Shown piece by piece: positions 1-6,532 of a stretch of DNA of 9,272 bases. A program made the translations under genes and the position numbers. The stretch lies in the NCBI GenBank assembly GCA_028276125.1, contig JAPYWY010000045.1:1-9272 (forward strand), read 5' to 3'. The DNA comes from Pseudothermotoga sp. (GTDB taxonomy: Bacteria > Thermotogota > Thermotogae > Thermotogales > DSM-5069). The notes beneath the pieces were generated by a model, which had not been told where the DNA came from, ran no database searches, and saw nothing but the letters and a program-made list of their open reading frames with translations. The stretch's first letter is position 1, and each line of letters starts with the position of its first letter.

Positions 1-972
1 TATGTGCCTTCTATCGATCTGTTCGTTGTTTAGAATCTTTGGTCCACTCACCTTTCCCCTGAACTCGTGCAAGGATTTGTAAGATTTTTGCTCCATGAAC
101 TGCTGAAGTTCTTTCAAGATCATCCCTATGGCTTCGTAACCCATCAGATAGATGAGGCTGCACACTTCGACCACATCTGCACCAGCATAGATGAACTTCG
201 CCACGTCGATACCGCTTCCCACACCACCAGAGGCAGCGATCGAGATGTTCAGATGAGGACTGCTCGCCGCGACCCATCTGAGCACCGCGTTGAACGACCA
301 AGGACCTCCGTGACCCGCATAACCACCATGCATGATGGGCCTTTCGCTCTCGATGTCTATGTCGAGCCCCGTGAGGCGGTTGAACATCACGACACCGTTC
401 ACACCGATTCTCTCCAACATCAAAGCCATAGAGATGGGAGAGGAGAGTTGCATGGGCAACTTCACGATAATCGGTATCTTGATTGTGTCGCGAACCAAGC
501 GTGCGACGTTCAATATCTTCTCCTCAACATCTCCACCCCTGAAGGATATCGAACCGTGTGGGCAAGACACGTTCAGCTCCAAAGCTGGCGCACCAGCTTC
601 TTCCGCCATCTTGGAGTATTTCTTCCAACCCTCATCGCTGATGCAGTTTATGCTGGGAATAACGGGGATCGAGAGAATGTTCACTGCCTTTCGAACCTCT
701 TCGAAGTACTCGTGTTCGTCGAAGCCACTGGCCTGCTCGAAGGAGTAGAACGTGTGTGATCTCAGCTTTCCCATCCTTCGCTCTATGATTTCGAACCTCG
801 GTGTGGGAGAAATCCTGCACACTTCTTCTTCGAACAAAGATTTGACCACGACGCACGCGGCGCCATGTTCCTCTGCCTTCTTCATGTTCTTCAAATTCTC
901 CGTCAAACCAGAAGAAGCCACGACGATCGGGTTCTTCAGCTTCAGCCCGACGTATTCGCAGGATAGATCCAT
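1..972 (-). CDS. PreA / dihydroorotate dehydrogenase-like FMN oxidoreductase (3' end missing)
   Basis: This is a TIM-barrel flavoprotein of the class 1 dihydroorotate dehydrogenase / PreA (dihydropyrimidine dehydrogenase) superfamily. 324 codons are open to the window edge with no stop. What is seen: the motif NVSCPHG at residues 134-140, matching the catalytic-loop N-x-SCP(N/H) with Cys137 as likely active-site base; a Lys in the IVKLP strand (about 171); Asn198 in FNRL; and a phosphate-binding ASGGVGSG (247-254) near the barrel end. The SCPH form is closer to PreA than to housekeeping PyrD. The ATG at 972 follows GAGGTGA at good spacing and lies 10 bases after the preceding stop. The C-terminal text HEFRGK...EQIDRRHI resembles the linker that in PreA leads into a 4Fe-4S domain, but that part lies outside the window. 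Cytoplasmic; last visible gene of the tct operon. The substrate is unknown; a role in pyrimidine synthesis is doubtful given the context. Confidence 0.85.
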   Translation of the reverse strand, partial: MDLSCEYVGLKLKNPIVVASSGLTENLKNMKKAEEHGAACVVVKSLFEEEVCRISPTPRFEIIERRMGKLRSHTFYSFEQASGFDEHEYFEEVRKAVNILSIPVIPSINCISDEGWKKYSKMAEEAGAPALELNVSCPHGSISFRGGDVEEKILNVARLVRDTIKIPIIVKLPMQLSSPISMALMLERIGVNGVVMFNRLTGLDIDIESERPIMHGGYAGHGGPWSFNAVLRWVAASSPHLNISIAASGGVGSGIDVAKFIYAGADVVEVCSLIYLMGYEAIGMILKELQQFMEQKSYKSLHEFRGKVSGPKILNNEQIDRRHI

Positions 973-982
973 TCCGTTCACC

Positions 983-2164
983 TCACAGTAGATCGACCCT
1001 CGCGCCTTTCTCCGCCGACAAGTACGCGGCATAGATCACCTTCACTGTTTCTTTCGCCAGTTCGAAATCAGATTCGGCTGGCTTGTTTTCCAAAAGGCAC
1101 ATCGCGAAATCTCTCATCTCTTGAGGATAACCTCTGACCCAGTCTTCGTCGGGAGAGGGGAAGGTCCAACCCGCCTTGGTCTCTATCTTCTCGGCTATGT
1201 ATTCGTCTTTCCACGTATCGGGATTCGGTGTGTAAGCTAACATCATGTTGTTAGGGGTCATGTTGCAGTAGATCATCCCGTTGGCAGTGTTTATCTGAAG
1301 CAAGTTCTTCACACCACCGAGACTGACATCGTTGGAGATCACGATCGCTTTCGAGCCATCTTCGAAGGTCAAAACCGCACAGGACCAATCTTCAACATCA
1401 AACCAATCCGTGACCATGCTCGCTCTGCCAAACTGCTTGACAGAATCGAGCTTGGTCAAGCTTGCAGTCTCGGCAAAAATGGATTTGACGCGTATGGGTT
1501 TTCCATAGTGCAGCCTTCCTTCGAAGTGTTTCATGTGTATGACGGCACCCACGGGGTGCGAGCCCATGCGTAGCAAGCTACCACCGCCAGCGGTCCGCCA
1601 TCTTCTCGAATAAGCCGCGTGTGAACCAGAATGGCTCTCTTCGGCTCTCATTTCCAAAATGGGAGCGTTGGAGACTGTGATCAACCTCTTTGCCTTCGTC
1701 ACGGCAGGGGCGTAGACGAAGTTTTCTGCGTACATGAACTTCACACCGCTCGAAGCGATGGCTTCTTCTATCTTCTCGATTTTGTCGAGAAGCTTTTTGT
1801 ACATGTGCTGTTTGCTGACATCACCCACACGCTCGAGCTCTGGCATGTCTTCACCGAAATAGCCAGTCAAAGGCTTTTCGCATATGATGTGTTTTTTGTA
1901 CTTGCACGCTGTCAGTATCACATCGTCATGAACGTTGGTTGGAACGCACACGTCCACGACATCTATCTGTTCGCAGCTTGCGAGTTGCTCATAGTTGTCA
2001 AAGACCTTCTCGATGCCGTATTGGCGCGCAAGCCTTTCTGCGCTCTCTCTGTGAGCTGCACAAACACCGACGACTTCGAAGTACTCTCTGTTCTCTCTGT
2101 AGGCGGCGATGTGAATGTGAGACACGAAACCTGCTCCAACGATACCGACTTTGATCTTCTTCAT
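983..2164 (-). CDS. Gfo/Idh/MocA-family NAD(P)-dependent oxidoreductase
   Basis: 393 aa, a normal length for the family. The N-terminal Rossmann fold starts at residue 3 with the dinucleotide loop GIVGAGF (7-13). The family motif EKP lies at 96-98 with Lys97 as the expected catalytic/nicotinamide-contacting lysine. The C-terminal alpha/beta domain carries GGGSLLRMGSHP (193-204), where most family members have GG-x-L-x-D-x-G-x-H; His203 is kept but the usual Asp is Arg199. An insert of roughly 25 residues rich in charged residues follows EKP (about 101-125). Members of this family oxidise or reduce sugars, inositols and related hydroxy compounds with NAD(P). The start ATG shares bases with the tctA stop (ATGA), so translation is probably coupled to the transporter. 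The gene is followed after 10 bases by the PreA-like gene. Cytoplasmic; exact substrate not readable. Confidence 0.9.
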   Translation of the reverse strand: MKKIKVGIVGAGFVSHIHIAAYRENREYFEVVGVCAAHRESAERLARQYGIEKVFDNYEQLASCEQIDVVDVCVPTNVHDDVILTACKYKKHIICEKPLTGYFGEDMPELERVGDVSKQHMYKKLLDKIEKIEEAIASSGVKFMYAENFVYAPAVTKAKRLITVSNAPILEMRAEESHSGSHAAYSRRWRTAGGGSLLRMGSHPVGAVIHMKHFEGRLHYGKPIRVKSIFAETASLTKLDSVKQFGRASMVTDWFDVEDWSCAVLTFEDGSKAIVISNDVSLGGVKNLLQINTANGMIYCNMTPNNMMLAYTPNPDTWKDEYIAEKIETKAGWTFPSPDEDWVRGYPQEMRDFAMCLLENKPAESDFELAKETVKVIYAAYLSAEKGARVDLL

Positions 2165-3657
2165 CGTTTTTCACCCCTCTTCTTTGGCAAGTACTTCGAA
2201 AGGACCACCAGAGTGATCGCGATGATGAGAACGAGAGAAATGGGTCTGGTGAAGAACGGAGATATATCACCGTTTTTTAGCATCAACGCCCTTCTGATGT
2301 TCGTATCCGCCATCGGTCCGAGGATGAATCCGAGCACGAAGGGTGCCGCGGGAAAGTCGTTGATCCTCATGAAGTATCCCAGCAGTCCGAACAACAGCAT
2401 GACCCACACGTCGAAAAGTCTTCCATTCAAAACGTAAGTTCCGACGACACAGAGGACAAAGATTATGGGCATGAGTATCTCTGTCGGAACCAGAAGGATC
2501 TTCAAAAACAATCTCGTCACGAGCAAGCCAAAGACGACCATGAGGATAGTGGCAATTACAAAAGATCCAGCGACATAACCGATCATCTCAGGATGCTGTA
2601 TGGGGAGCAACGGACCAGCCTTTATGCCGTGTATCCACATCGCAGCCAAAAGCACCGCCGCTGGCGCACTGCCCGGTACGGCGAGTGTGAGCACAGGTAT
2701 TATGGCTCCACCGACGCAGGCGTTGTTCGCAGTTTCCGCAGCCGTGAGTCCTTCTATGGAGCCTTTTCCGAACTTTTCAGGTTCCTTGCTCATGCGTTTT
2801 GCCGCATCGTAAGCGACCCACGCGGCAACGTCCTCACCCACTCCGGGTATCACGCCTATGAAAACACCTATGATACCGGATCGCAAGAGATTCAGCGCGT
2901 TCTTCTTTATAGTCTCCAGATAAGAAAGCTTCCGTTCACTCTTTGAGAAATCCAAAACTACCTCTGCTTTTGTCACGCGCTTGAGGCTGGTCAATATCTC
3001 TGGAACCCCGTAGACACCAACGAGCACGGGCAAGAGTGAAATGCCACCATAGAGTTGAATATTCCCGAAGGTGTAACGTGGGAAAGAAACGATCTCGTCC
3101 AAACCTATCATCGCGATCATGAGACCGAGGAAACCGGCGATCCACCCTTTCAATGGATCTTTCGGAGCGGTCAAGCTCCCAGCGATGATCGTTCCGAAGA
3201 TCGCGAGGATCGCAAATTCCCAGGAACCGAACTTCAACGCGAGGGCACCGAGTGCGGGAGCCAGCGAAACGATGAAGATCGCACCTACGATCGAGCCTAT
3301 GCCACTCATGATCGTGGCCACGTTCAGCGCGAAACCCGCCATACCAGAACGCGCCAATGGAAATCCATCCACCGTGGTGGCAGCGTTCGCCGGTGTTCCA
3401 GGTATGTTCAATACGATGGCTGTTCTACTACCACCGTATATCGCACCGATGTACACACACAAGAGCATCGGTATTGCGATCTCTGGTGGGAAACCAAAGG
3501 TCAGCGTGGTCAGGATCGCCACACCGAGCGTGGCCGTCAAACCTGGTAGGATTCCGACCAAGATTCCAAGGAGTGTAGACCAAGACAAATGGAAAAGCAG
3601 AACAGGGTTAGATAAGGTAGAAGCGATCGACTCGAAAAAGACCTTCACCGTGTACAT
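2161..3657 (-). CDS. tctA: Tripartite tricarboxylate transporter, large membrane subunit TctA
   Basis: 498 aa, the usual TctA length, with about a dozen hydrophobic helices across its whole length. It is the large integral membrane subunit that moves the substrate delivered by the TctC binding protein, driven by an ion gradient. The internal repeat typical of the family is visible. The first copy has GILPGL (35-40), YGGS (74-77) and NIPGTPANAATTVDGFP (84-100). The second has GVIPGVGEDVAAW (268-280), ETANNA (308-313) and LAVPGSAPAAVLL (325-337). The ATG at 3657 lies 15 bases after the tctB stop; an AAAGGGG ribosome site spans the end of tctB about 11 bases upstream, a little distant. The 3' end overlaps the oxidoreductase start by 4 bases. 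No lesion is visible. The substrate class is inferred from the family (di- and tricarboxylates or aromatic acids). Confidence 0.96.
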   Translation of the reverse strand: MYTVKVFFESIASTLSNPVLLFHLSWSTLLGILVGILPGLTATLGVAILTTLTFGFPPEIAIPMLLCVYIGAIYGGSRTAIVLNIPGTPANAATTVDGFPLARSGMAGFALNVATIMSGIGSIVGAIFIVSLAPALGALALKFGSWEFAILAIFGTIIAGSLTAPKDPLKGWIAGFLGLMIAMIGLDEIVSFPRYTFGNIQLYGGISLLPVLVGVYGVPEILTSLKRVTKAEVVLDFSKSERKLSYLETIKKNALNLLRSGIIGVFIGVIPGVGEDVAAWVAYDAAKRMSKEPEKFGKGSIEGLTAAETANNACVGGAIIPVLTLAVPGSAPAAVLLAAMWIHGIKAGPLLPIQHPEMIGYVAGSFVIATILMVVFGLLVTRLFLKILLVPTEILMPIIFVLCVVGTYVLNGRLFDVWVMLLFGLLGYFMRINDFPAAPFVLGFILGPMADTNIRRALMLKNGDISPFFTRPISLVLIIAITLVVLSKYLPKKRGEKR

Positions 3658-3672
3658 GCTTCAAGACCCCTT

Positions 3673-4113
3673 TCACGGGAGAGGGAGCAAAAAAACTCGG
3701 GAAAAAAGATAGTATATACCCACCGTGACGGCAACCGAAATCGTGACCGTCAGTATGAATCTCTTTCTCAAAAACACCATCGAGGTCACACTCAAGAAGA
3801 CGGAAGTCAAAACGATAAAGTTTATCTTTCCAAGCAAAAACACATAAGCTAAGAACATCGCAGACGCGAGCAAGAGCCTTCTGTTCTCTGCGCGTTTCAC
3901 TTCCGCAGGCGTGGAAGAACTTTCAGAGTTCGATCTTTGTTTTCGAACGAGCATGATGAAACACAGAAGAACGACCATGATCGAGAAGAACGCAGGTACA
4001 ATCCCCGGAGCACCATACTTGCCGTACTCTGTGGTCCTTGGCATTCTCAATGCGCCGATCAAGAAGAAGATCCCAAGGGCTATAAAGACCAAAGCAGAAA
4101 TTCTGTCCTTCAT
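3673..4113 (-). CDS. tctB: Tripartite tricarboxylate transporter, small membrane subunit TctB
   Basis: 146 aa, with four predicted membrane helices at about 7-23, 38-56, 80-97 and 99-115 followed by a last hydrophobic stretch at 119-141, the size and pattern of TctB. The helix 1-2 loop holds YGKYGAPGIVP (30-40), matching the G-x-G-P-x-x-(F/V)P signature common in TctB. A polar Ser/Glu/Lys-rich loop lies at 58-79. I chose the ATG at 4113 because GGAGG lies 8 bases upstream. An earlier in-frame start at 4152 would place its N-terminus inside the hairpin at 4131-4154 and has no good ribosome site. TctB is poorly conserved generally, so the call rests on helix pattern plus position between tctC and tctA. 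It forms the membrane complex with TctA; its precise role in the family is unclear. Confidence 0.92.
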   Translation of the reverse strand: MKDRISALVFIALGIFFLIGALRMPRTTEYGKYGAPGIVPAFFSIMVVLLCFIMLVRKQRSNSESSSTPAEVKRAENRRLLLASAMFLAYVFLLGKINFIVLTSVFLSVTSMVFLRKRFILTVTISVAVTVGIYYLFSRVFLLPLP

Positions 4114-4130
4114 CGGCTGTGCCTCCAAAA

Positions 4131-4154
4131 GGATGCCCGCTCTCGCGGGCATCC
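4131..4154 (-). terminator. Intercistronic hairpin between tctC and tctB
   Basis: Read on the minus strand, GGATGCCCGC and GCGGGCATCC form a perfect 10-bp stem closing a GAGA tetraloop of the stable GNRA class. The stem is followed at once by TTTT and then by the GGAGG ribosome site of tctB. It lies 5 bases after the tctC stop codon. The loop is GNRA only on the minus strand (TCTC on plus), which fits an RNA structure in the tct transcript. It may act as a weak, leaky intrinsic terminator or as a 3' end protector against exonucleases; either would raise TctC above TctA/B. The U tract is too short for a strong terminator. Confidence 0.75.
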
Positions 4155-4159
4155 AAGCT

Positions 4160-5146
4160 TCACTGACCTATCCTTGGAATTCCGAACTGCTCTGGCGATA
4201 CCGTTGCGATGCCGCGATCGTAAAGCAGCCAAGTAACCCTTCTTGCAACTTGCTCGACAATCTCTTCTGCCTCTTTGCCGTAGTAACAGACGGGTCTGAG
4301 TCCCTGTTTGAGCGCCCATTCTTTGAAAACATCCGAGTTTGCTGCTTTTTCGAAAACCTCACCGACGGTCTTCAACACTTCTTCTGGAACGTCCTTCGGG
4401 ATGATCAAGCCGAAGTGGAAGCGCACGTCAGGGAAGTCGGGATACCACTGTCTTATCGATGGAATTTCACCGTAACCTTGCAGGTTGATCGGTTCCGATG
4501 CGAGTGTGCACAGGATTCTGAGTTTTCCAGCTCTGGCCATGTCCGCCACTTCGTGGATGAACTGCATGTTTCCAACAACTTCACCACTCACCACGGCAGT
4601 CGTTGCGGGAGCTCCACCTGCGTACGGAACATGTTTGTACTTCAGTTTCAGATGCTCTGCAAATATCTCGAGTGCCACGTGTCCTCCACTACCAGTTCCT
4701 GCTGAACTCAAAGGCATCTCTGGATTCTCCCTCATCGCTTTGACCAGATCTTCGATGGTTTTGTAAGGTGTGTTGGGATTCACGACGACCACGTTCGGTG
4801 CCTCCGCGCACAAAAAGTACGTCCAATCTCTGTGCGTGACGTTCATGTAACCGAGCACGGCGTACTTTGTGAGGTCCAACGTTGCGTTCGCTGTCCAAGT
4901 ATAGCCATCGTGTGGAGCCTGCCATGCGTTCAACGTTCCGATCGAACCGGCACCACCGGGTGTGTTGACGATGATGAACTTTCTTCCGAGCAATGGTTCC
5001 ATTTGGGACGTGATCATTCTCGTGACCTGATCTGTTGAACCACCAGCAGCCCAAGGAACGATCACTGTGATGGACTTAGCGGGTTTCCATTGAGCGAACG
5101 AAACTACGACGAGAACCGCGATCAGAACCACCAAGAACTTTCTCAT
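4160..5146 (-). CDS. tctC: Tripartite tricarboxylate transporter substrate-binding protein TctC (Bug family)
   Basis: 328 aa, typical for the TctC/Bug family of extracytoplasmic solute receptors. An N-terminal signal peptide (MRKF, hydrophobic 4-17, likely cut after SFA at 18) lacks a lipobox Cys, so the protein should be freely periplasmic. Family landmarks: ITVIVPWAAGGSTDQVTR (26-43), the first substrate loop; NTPGGAGSIG (61-70); GSGGHVALE (152-160); and YKHVPYAGGAPATTAVVSGEV (170-190), the second domain crossover loop. The ATG at 5146 is preceded by AAGGAGG at 7 bases. An upstream in-frame ATG at 5212 would add 22 non-signal residues and overlap the promoter, so it is rejected. It is the first gene of the operon and is separated from tctB by a strong hairpin. 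Known relatives bind citrate, glutarate, phthalate-like acids or nicotinate through their carboxylates; the ligand here is unknown. Confidence 0.95.
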   Translation of the reverse strand: MRKFLVVLIAVLVVVSFAQWKPAKSITVIVPWAAGGSTDQVTRMITSQMEPLLGRKFIIVNTPGGAGSIGTLNAWQAPHDGYTWTANATLDLTKYAVLGYMNVTHRDWTYFLCAEAPNVVVVNPNTPYKTIEDLVKAMRENPEMPLSSAGTGSGGHVALEIFAEHLKLKYKHVPYAGGAPATTAVVSGEVVGNMQFIHEVADMARAGKLRILCTLASEPINLQGYGEIPSIRQWYPDFPDVRFHFGLIIPKDVPEEVLKTVGEVFEKAANSDVFKEWALKQGLRPVCYYGKEAEEIVEQVARRVTWLLYDRGIATVSPEQFGIPRIGQ

Positions 5147-5183
5147 GCTGACCCCTCCTTTCAAAATGAAATCTACTGTCAAC

Positions 5184-5212
5184 ATTCTACAACAAATTTT
5201 AGTGCTCTTCAA
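5184..5212 (-). promoter_or_regulatory. Probable promoter of the tctCBA-oxidoreductase operon
   Basis: On the minus strand, TTGAAG (5212-5207) and TAGAAT (5189-5184) are separated by exactly 17 bases. The -35 matches the sigma-70 consensus at 4 of 6 positions and the -10 at 5 of 6. Expected transcription would begin near 5177, giving a leader of about 30 bases to the tctC ATG with a strong ribosome site. The spacer is A/T-rich (AAAATTT). No clear operator palindrome is seen here. Confidence 0.6.
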
Positions 5213-5221
5213 TGTGATAAA
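5213..5221 (+). promoter_or_regulatory. Possible extended -10 promoter for proC
   Basis: TGTGATAAA reads as an extended -10 (TG-N-GATAAA) whose hexamer matches TATAAT at 4 of 6 positions. Transcription would start about 20 bases before the proC TTG. No convincing -35 lies 16-18 bases upstream, so this is tentative. It overlaps the region just upstream of the opposing tctC promoter, so the two promoters would sit back to back. Confidence 0.3.
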
Positions 5222-5247
5222 CTTTTAGGAAACATGGAGGTGGGACG

Positions 5248-6057
5248 TTGAAAGTCGGTGTGGTGGGAGTCGGAAACATAGGTGGAATCATCGCGAACAG
5301 ATTGGTCGAATCGGGACTGTTTGAACCCAGACAAGTGTTTCTGAGCAACAGAAGCAGTGAAAAGCTCAGATCGTTCATCGAAAAAGGTTATTCCGTGGCG
5401 AGTACGAGTCAGATGGGCACGTTGTGCGATGTCATCTTCTTGTGCGTCAAACCTCAGGACAGCGAGCGGATGTTTGCTGAACTGGGTAAAGTGGAGGAAA
5501 AGATGTTGATCAGCACGATGACCGCGGTGAGCATCGAAAGGATCTCCAAAAGGACCGGCGCGAAGAGGATCGTCAGGATCATGCCGAACGTTCCGGCGAT
5601 GATCGGGAAAGGTTTGGTTGGTGCCTGTAGATCGGTTCACGTCGATGACGGAACGTGGCAGACGTGTTCGAAGATTCTCTCGTGCTTGGGTACAGTAGTT
5701 GAAGTAAAAGAAGAACAAATGGAGGCGGTGACTGCGCTGAGTGGCAGTGCCCCAGCGTTCATCTTCGTCATCGTGGAAGCTTTGATAGATGCTGGTATAA
5801 GAATGGGATTATCGTACGAAAAGTCTCGTCTGATGGTCCTCGAGACGATGGCAGGTTCTGCGGAACTTTTGTTGAAGCTTGACAACCATCCCGGTGAGTT
5901 CAGACATGTCGTGACCTCGCCCGCAGGTACGACGATCGAAGGTATCTACAGGATGGAGAGGGAAGGGGTCAGGGGCGCTCTGATGAAGACCATTCAAGAA
6001 ACGTACTTGCGCGCGTTACAATTGAAGAAGGAACTCAACGATCAATTTGGAGGGTGA
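5248..6057 (+). CDS. proC: Pyrroline-5-carboxylate reductase
   Basis: 269 aa, the standard ProC length. The enzyme reduces 1-pyrroline-5-carboxylate to proline with NAD(P)H in the cytoplasm, the last step of proline synthesis. Seen: the N-terminal Rossmann loop GVGNIG (7-12), VKPQ (67-70), MPNVPAMIG (112-120), and the C-terminal dimerisation/active-site region with ALSGSAPAF (163-171) and SPAGTTIEG (224-232), all in the usual order. The start is TTG at 5248, chosen because GGAGGTG stands 6-7 bases upstream and the Rossmann fold begins immediately after it; no better ATG exists. It leads a plus-strand operon divergent from tctC. Its stop codon lies inside the GGAGGGTGA ribosome site of the next gene, so translation is probably coupled. 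Nothing links it functionally to the tct operon beyond sharing the 101-bp upstream region. Confidence 0.95.
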   Translation: MKVGVVGVGNIGGIIANRLVESGLFEPRQVFLSNRSSEKLRSFIEKGYSVASTSQMGTLCDVIFLCVKPQDSERMFAELGKVEEKMLISTMTAVSIERISKRTGAKRIVRIMPNVPAMIGKGLVGACRSVHVDDGTWQTCSKILSCLGTVVEVKEEQMEAVTALSGSAPAFIFVIVEALIDAGIRMGLSYEKSRLMVLETMAGSAELLLKLDNHPGEFRHVVTSPAGTTIEGIYRMEREGVRGALMKTIQETYLRALQLKKELNDQFGG

Positions 6058-6061
6058 ACTC

Positions 6062-6532
6062 ATGGCGAACGCGAAGAGGGTCGGTCTTCTTTTCGGAATC
6101 GTTTTCACCATCCTTGGAATCGTTCTGTTGACGAGACTCAGTGCGAATTATTTTTGGTCGATTTTCTTGATTCTTCTTGGTCTTCTCTTTGAATTCGGCG
6201 TTCTCGGCAGAGGTGCCAATCGTTTCGTACCAGCTGGGATCCTTCTCGTGATAGGCTCCGTACTGTTGGTCTGTAACATCTTCGGCTACGATAAGATGAA
6301 CTACCTGTGGCCAGCGTTTGTGTTCGCACCTGGATTTGGACTCTTTCAAGCTTATCTGGTGAAGAAATCGAAAGGGCTTTTGACAGCTTCTATGGTCTTG
6401 ATCGTTCTCTCAGCGATCTTCTTTACGGCTGCGTTTTTCCATGTCAGCTGGGCGAGGGTGTTGTTTGGCATCGTTCTTATAATTTTCGGCGTGGTGATCT
6501 TACTCAAGAGCTTAAGGAGAAAGGTTGAATGA
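6062..6532 (+). CDS. Small six-helix membrane protein (LiaI/LiaF-like membrane region)
   Basis: 156 aa, almost entirely hydrophobic, with six likely helices at about 7-25, 31-48, 57-73, 80-100, 106-126 and 129-148, short polar turns, and a basic tail (LRRKVE). The repeated pattern of paired helices and the YLWPAFVFAPGFGL segment (81-94) resemble the membrane modules of LiaI/LiaF-type proteins (DUF5668-like), which in Firmicutes sense envelope stress. That similarity is weak and by eye, so no function is assigned. The ATG at 6062 is chosen because GGAGGGTGA lies 5 bases upstream, overlapping the proC stop; the TTG at 6047 would lie inside that site. The last bases overlap the phosphoesterase start as ATGA, suggesting coupled expression with an exported enzyme. 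Confidence 0.8.
   Translation: MANAKRVGLLFGIVFTILGIVLLTRLSANYFWSIFLILLGLLFEFGVLGRGANRFVPAGILLVIGSVLLVCNIFGYDKMNYLWPAFVFAPGFGLFQAYLVKKSKGLLTASMVLIVLSAIFFTAAFFHVSWARVLFGIVLIIFGVVILLKSLRRKVE

Noticed and set aside
67..759. Long plus-strand open frame opposite the PreA-like gene
   Set aside because: The minus-strand frame carries a complete set of flavoprotein motifs; the plus frame is a His/Arg/Asp-rich shadow with no ribosome site or motif.
1631..2437. Plus-strand open frame of 268 codons opposite the oxidoreductase and tctA genes
   Set aside because: It crosses the junction of two well-supported minus-strand genes and shows no family motif.
5177..5182. Perfect TTGACA on the minus strand upstream of tctC
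   Set aside because: No -10 lies 16-18 bases downstream; that position is occupied by the tctC ribosome site. The TTGAAG/TAGAAT pair fits better.
5183..5200. Short TGTTG direct repeat around the tctC -10 box
   Set aside because: Only five bases and a single pair; expected by chance in an A/T-rich promoter.
5147..5212. 22-residue N-terminal extension of TctC from the ATG at 5212
   Set aside because: It precedes a good signal peptide, covers the predicted promoter, and the ATG at 5146 has a far better ribosome site.
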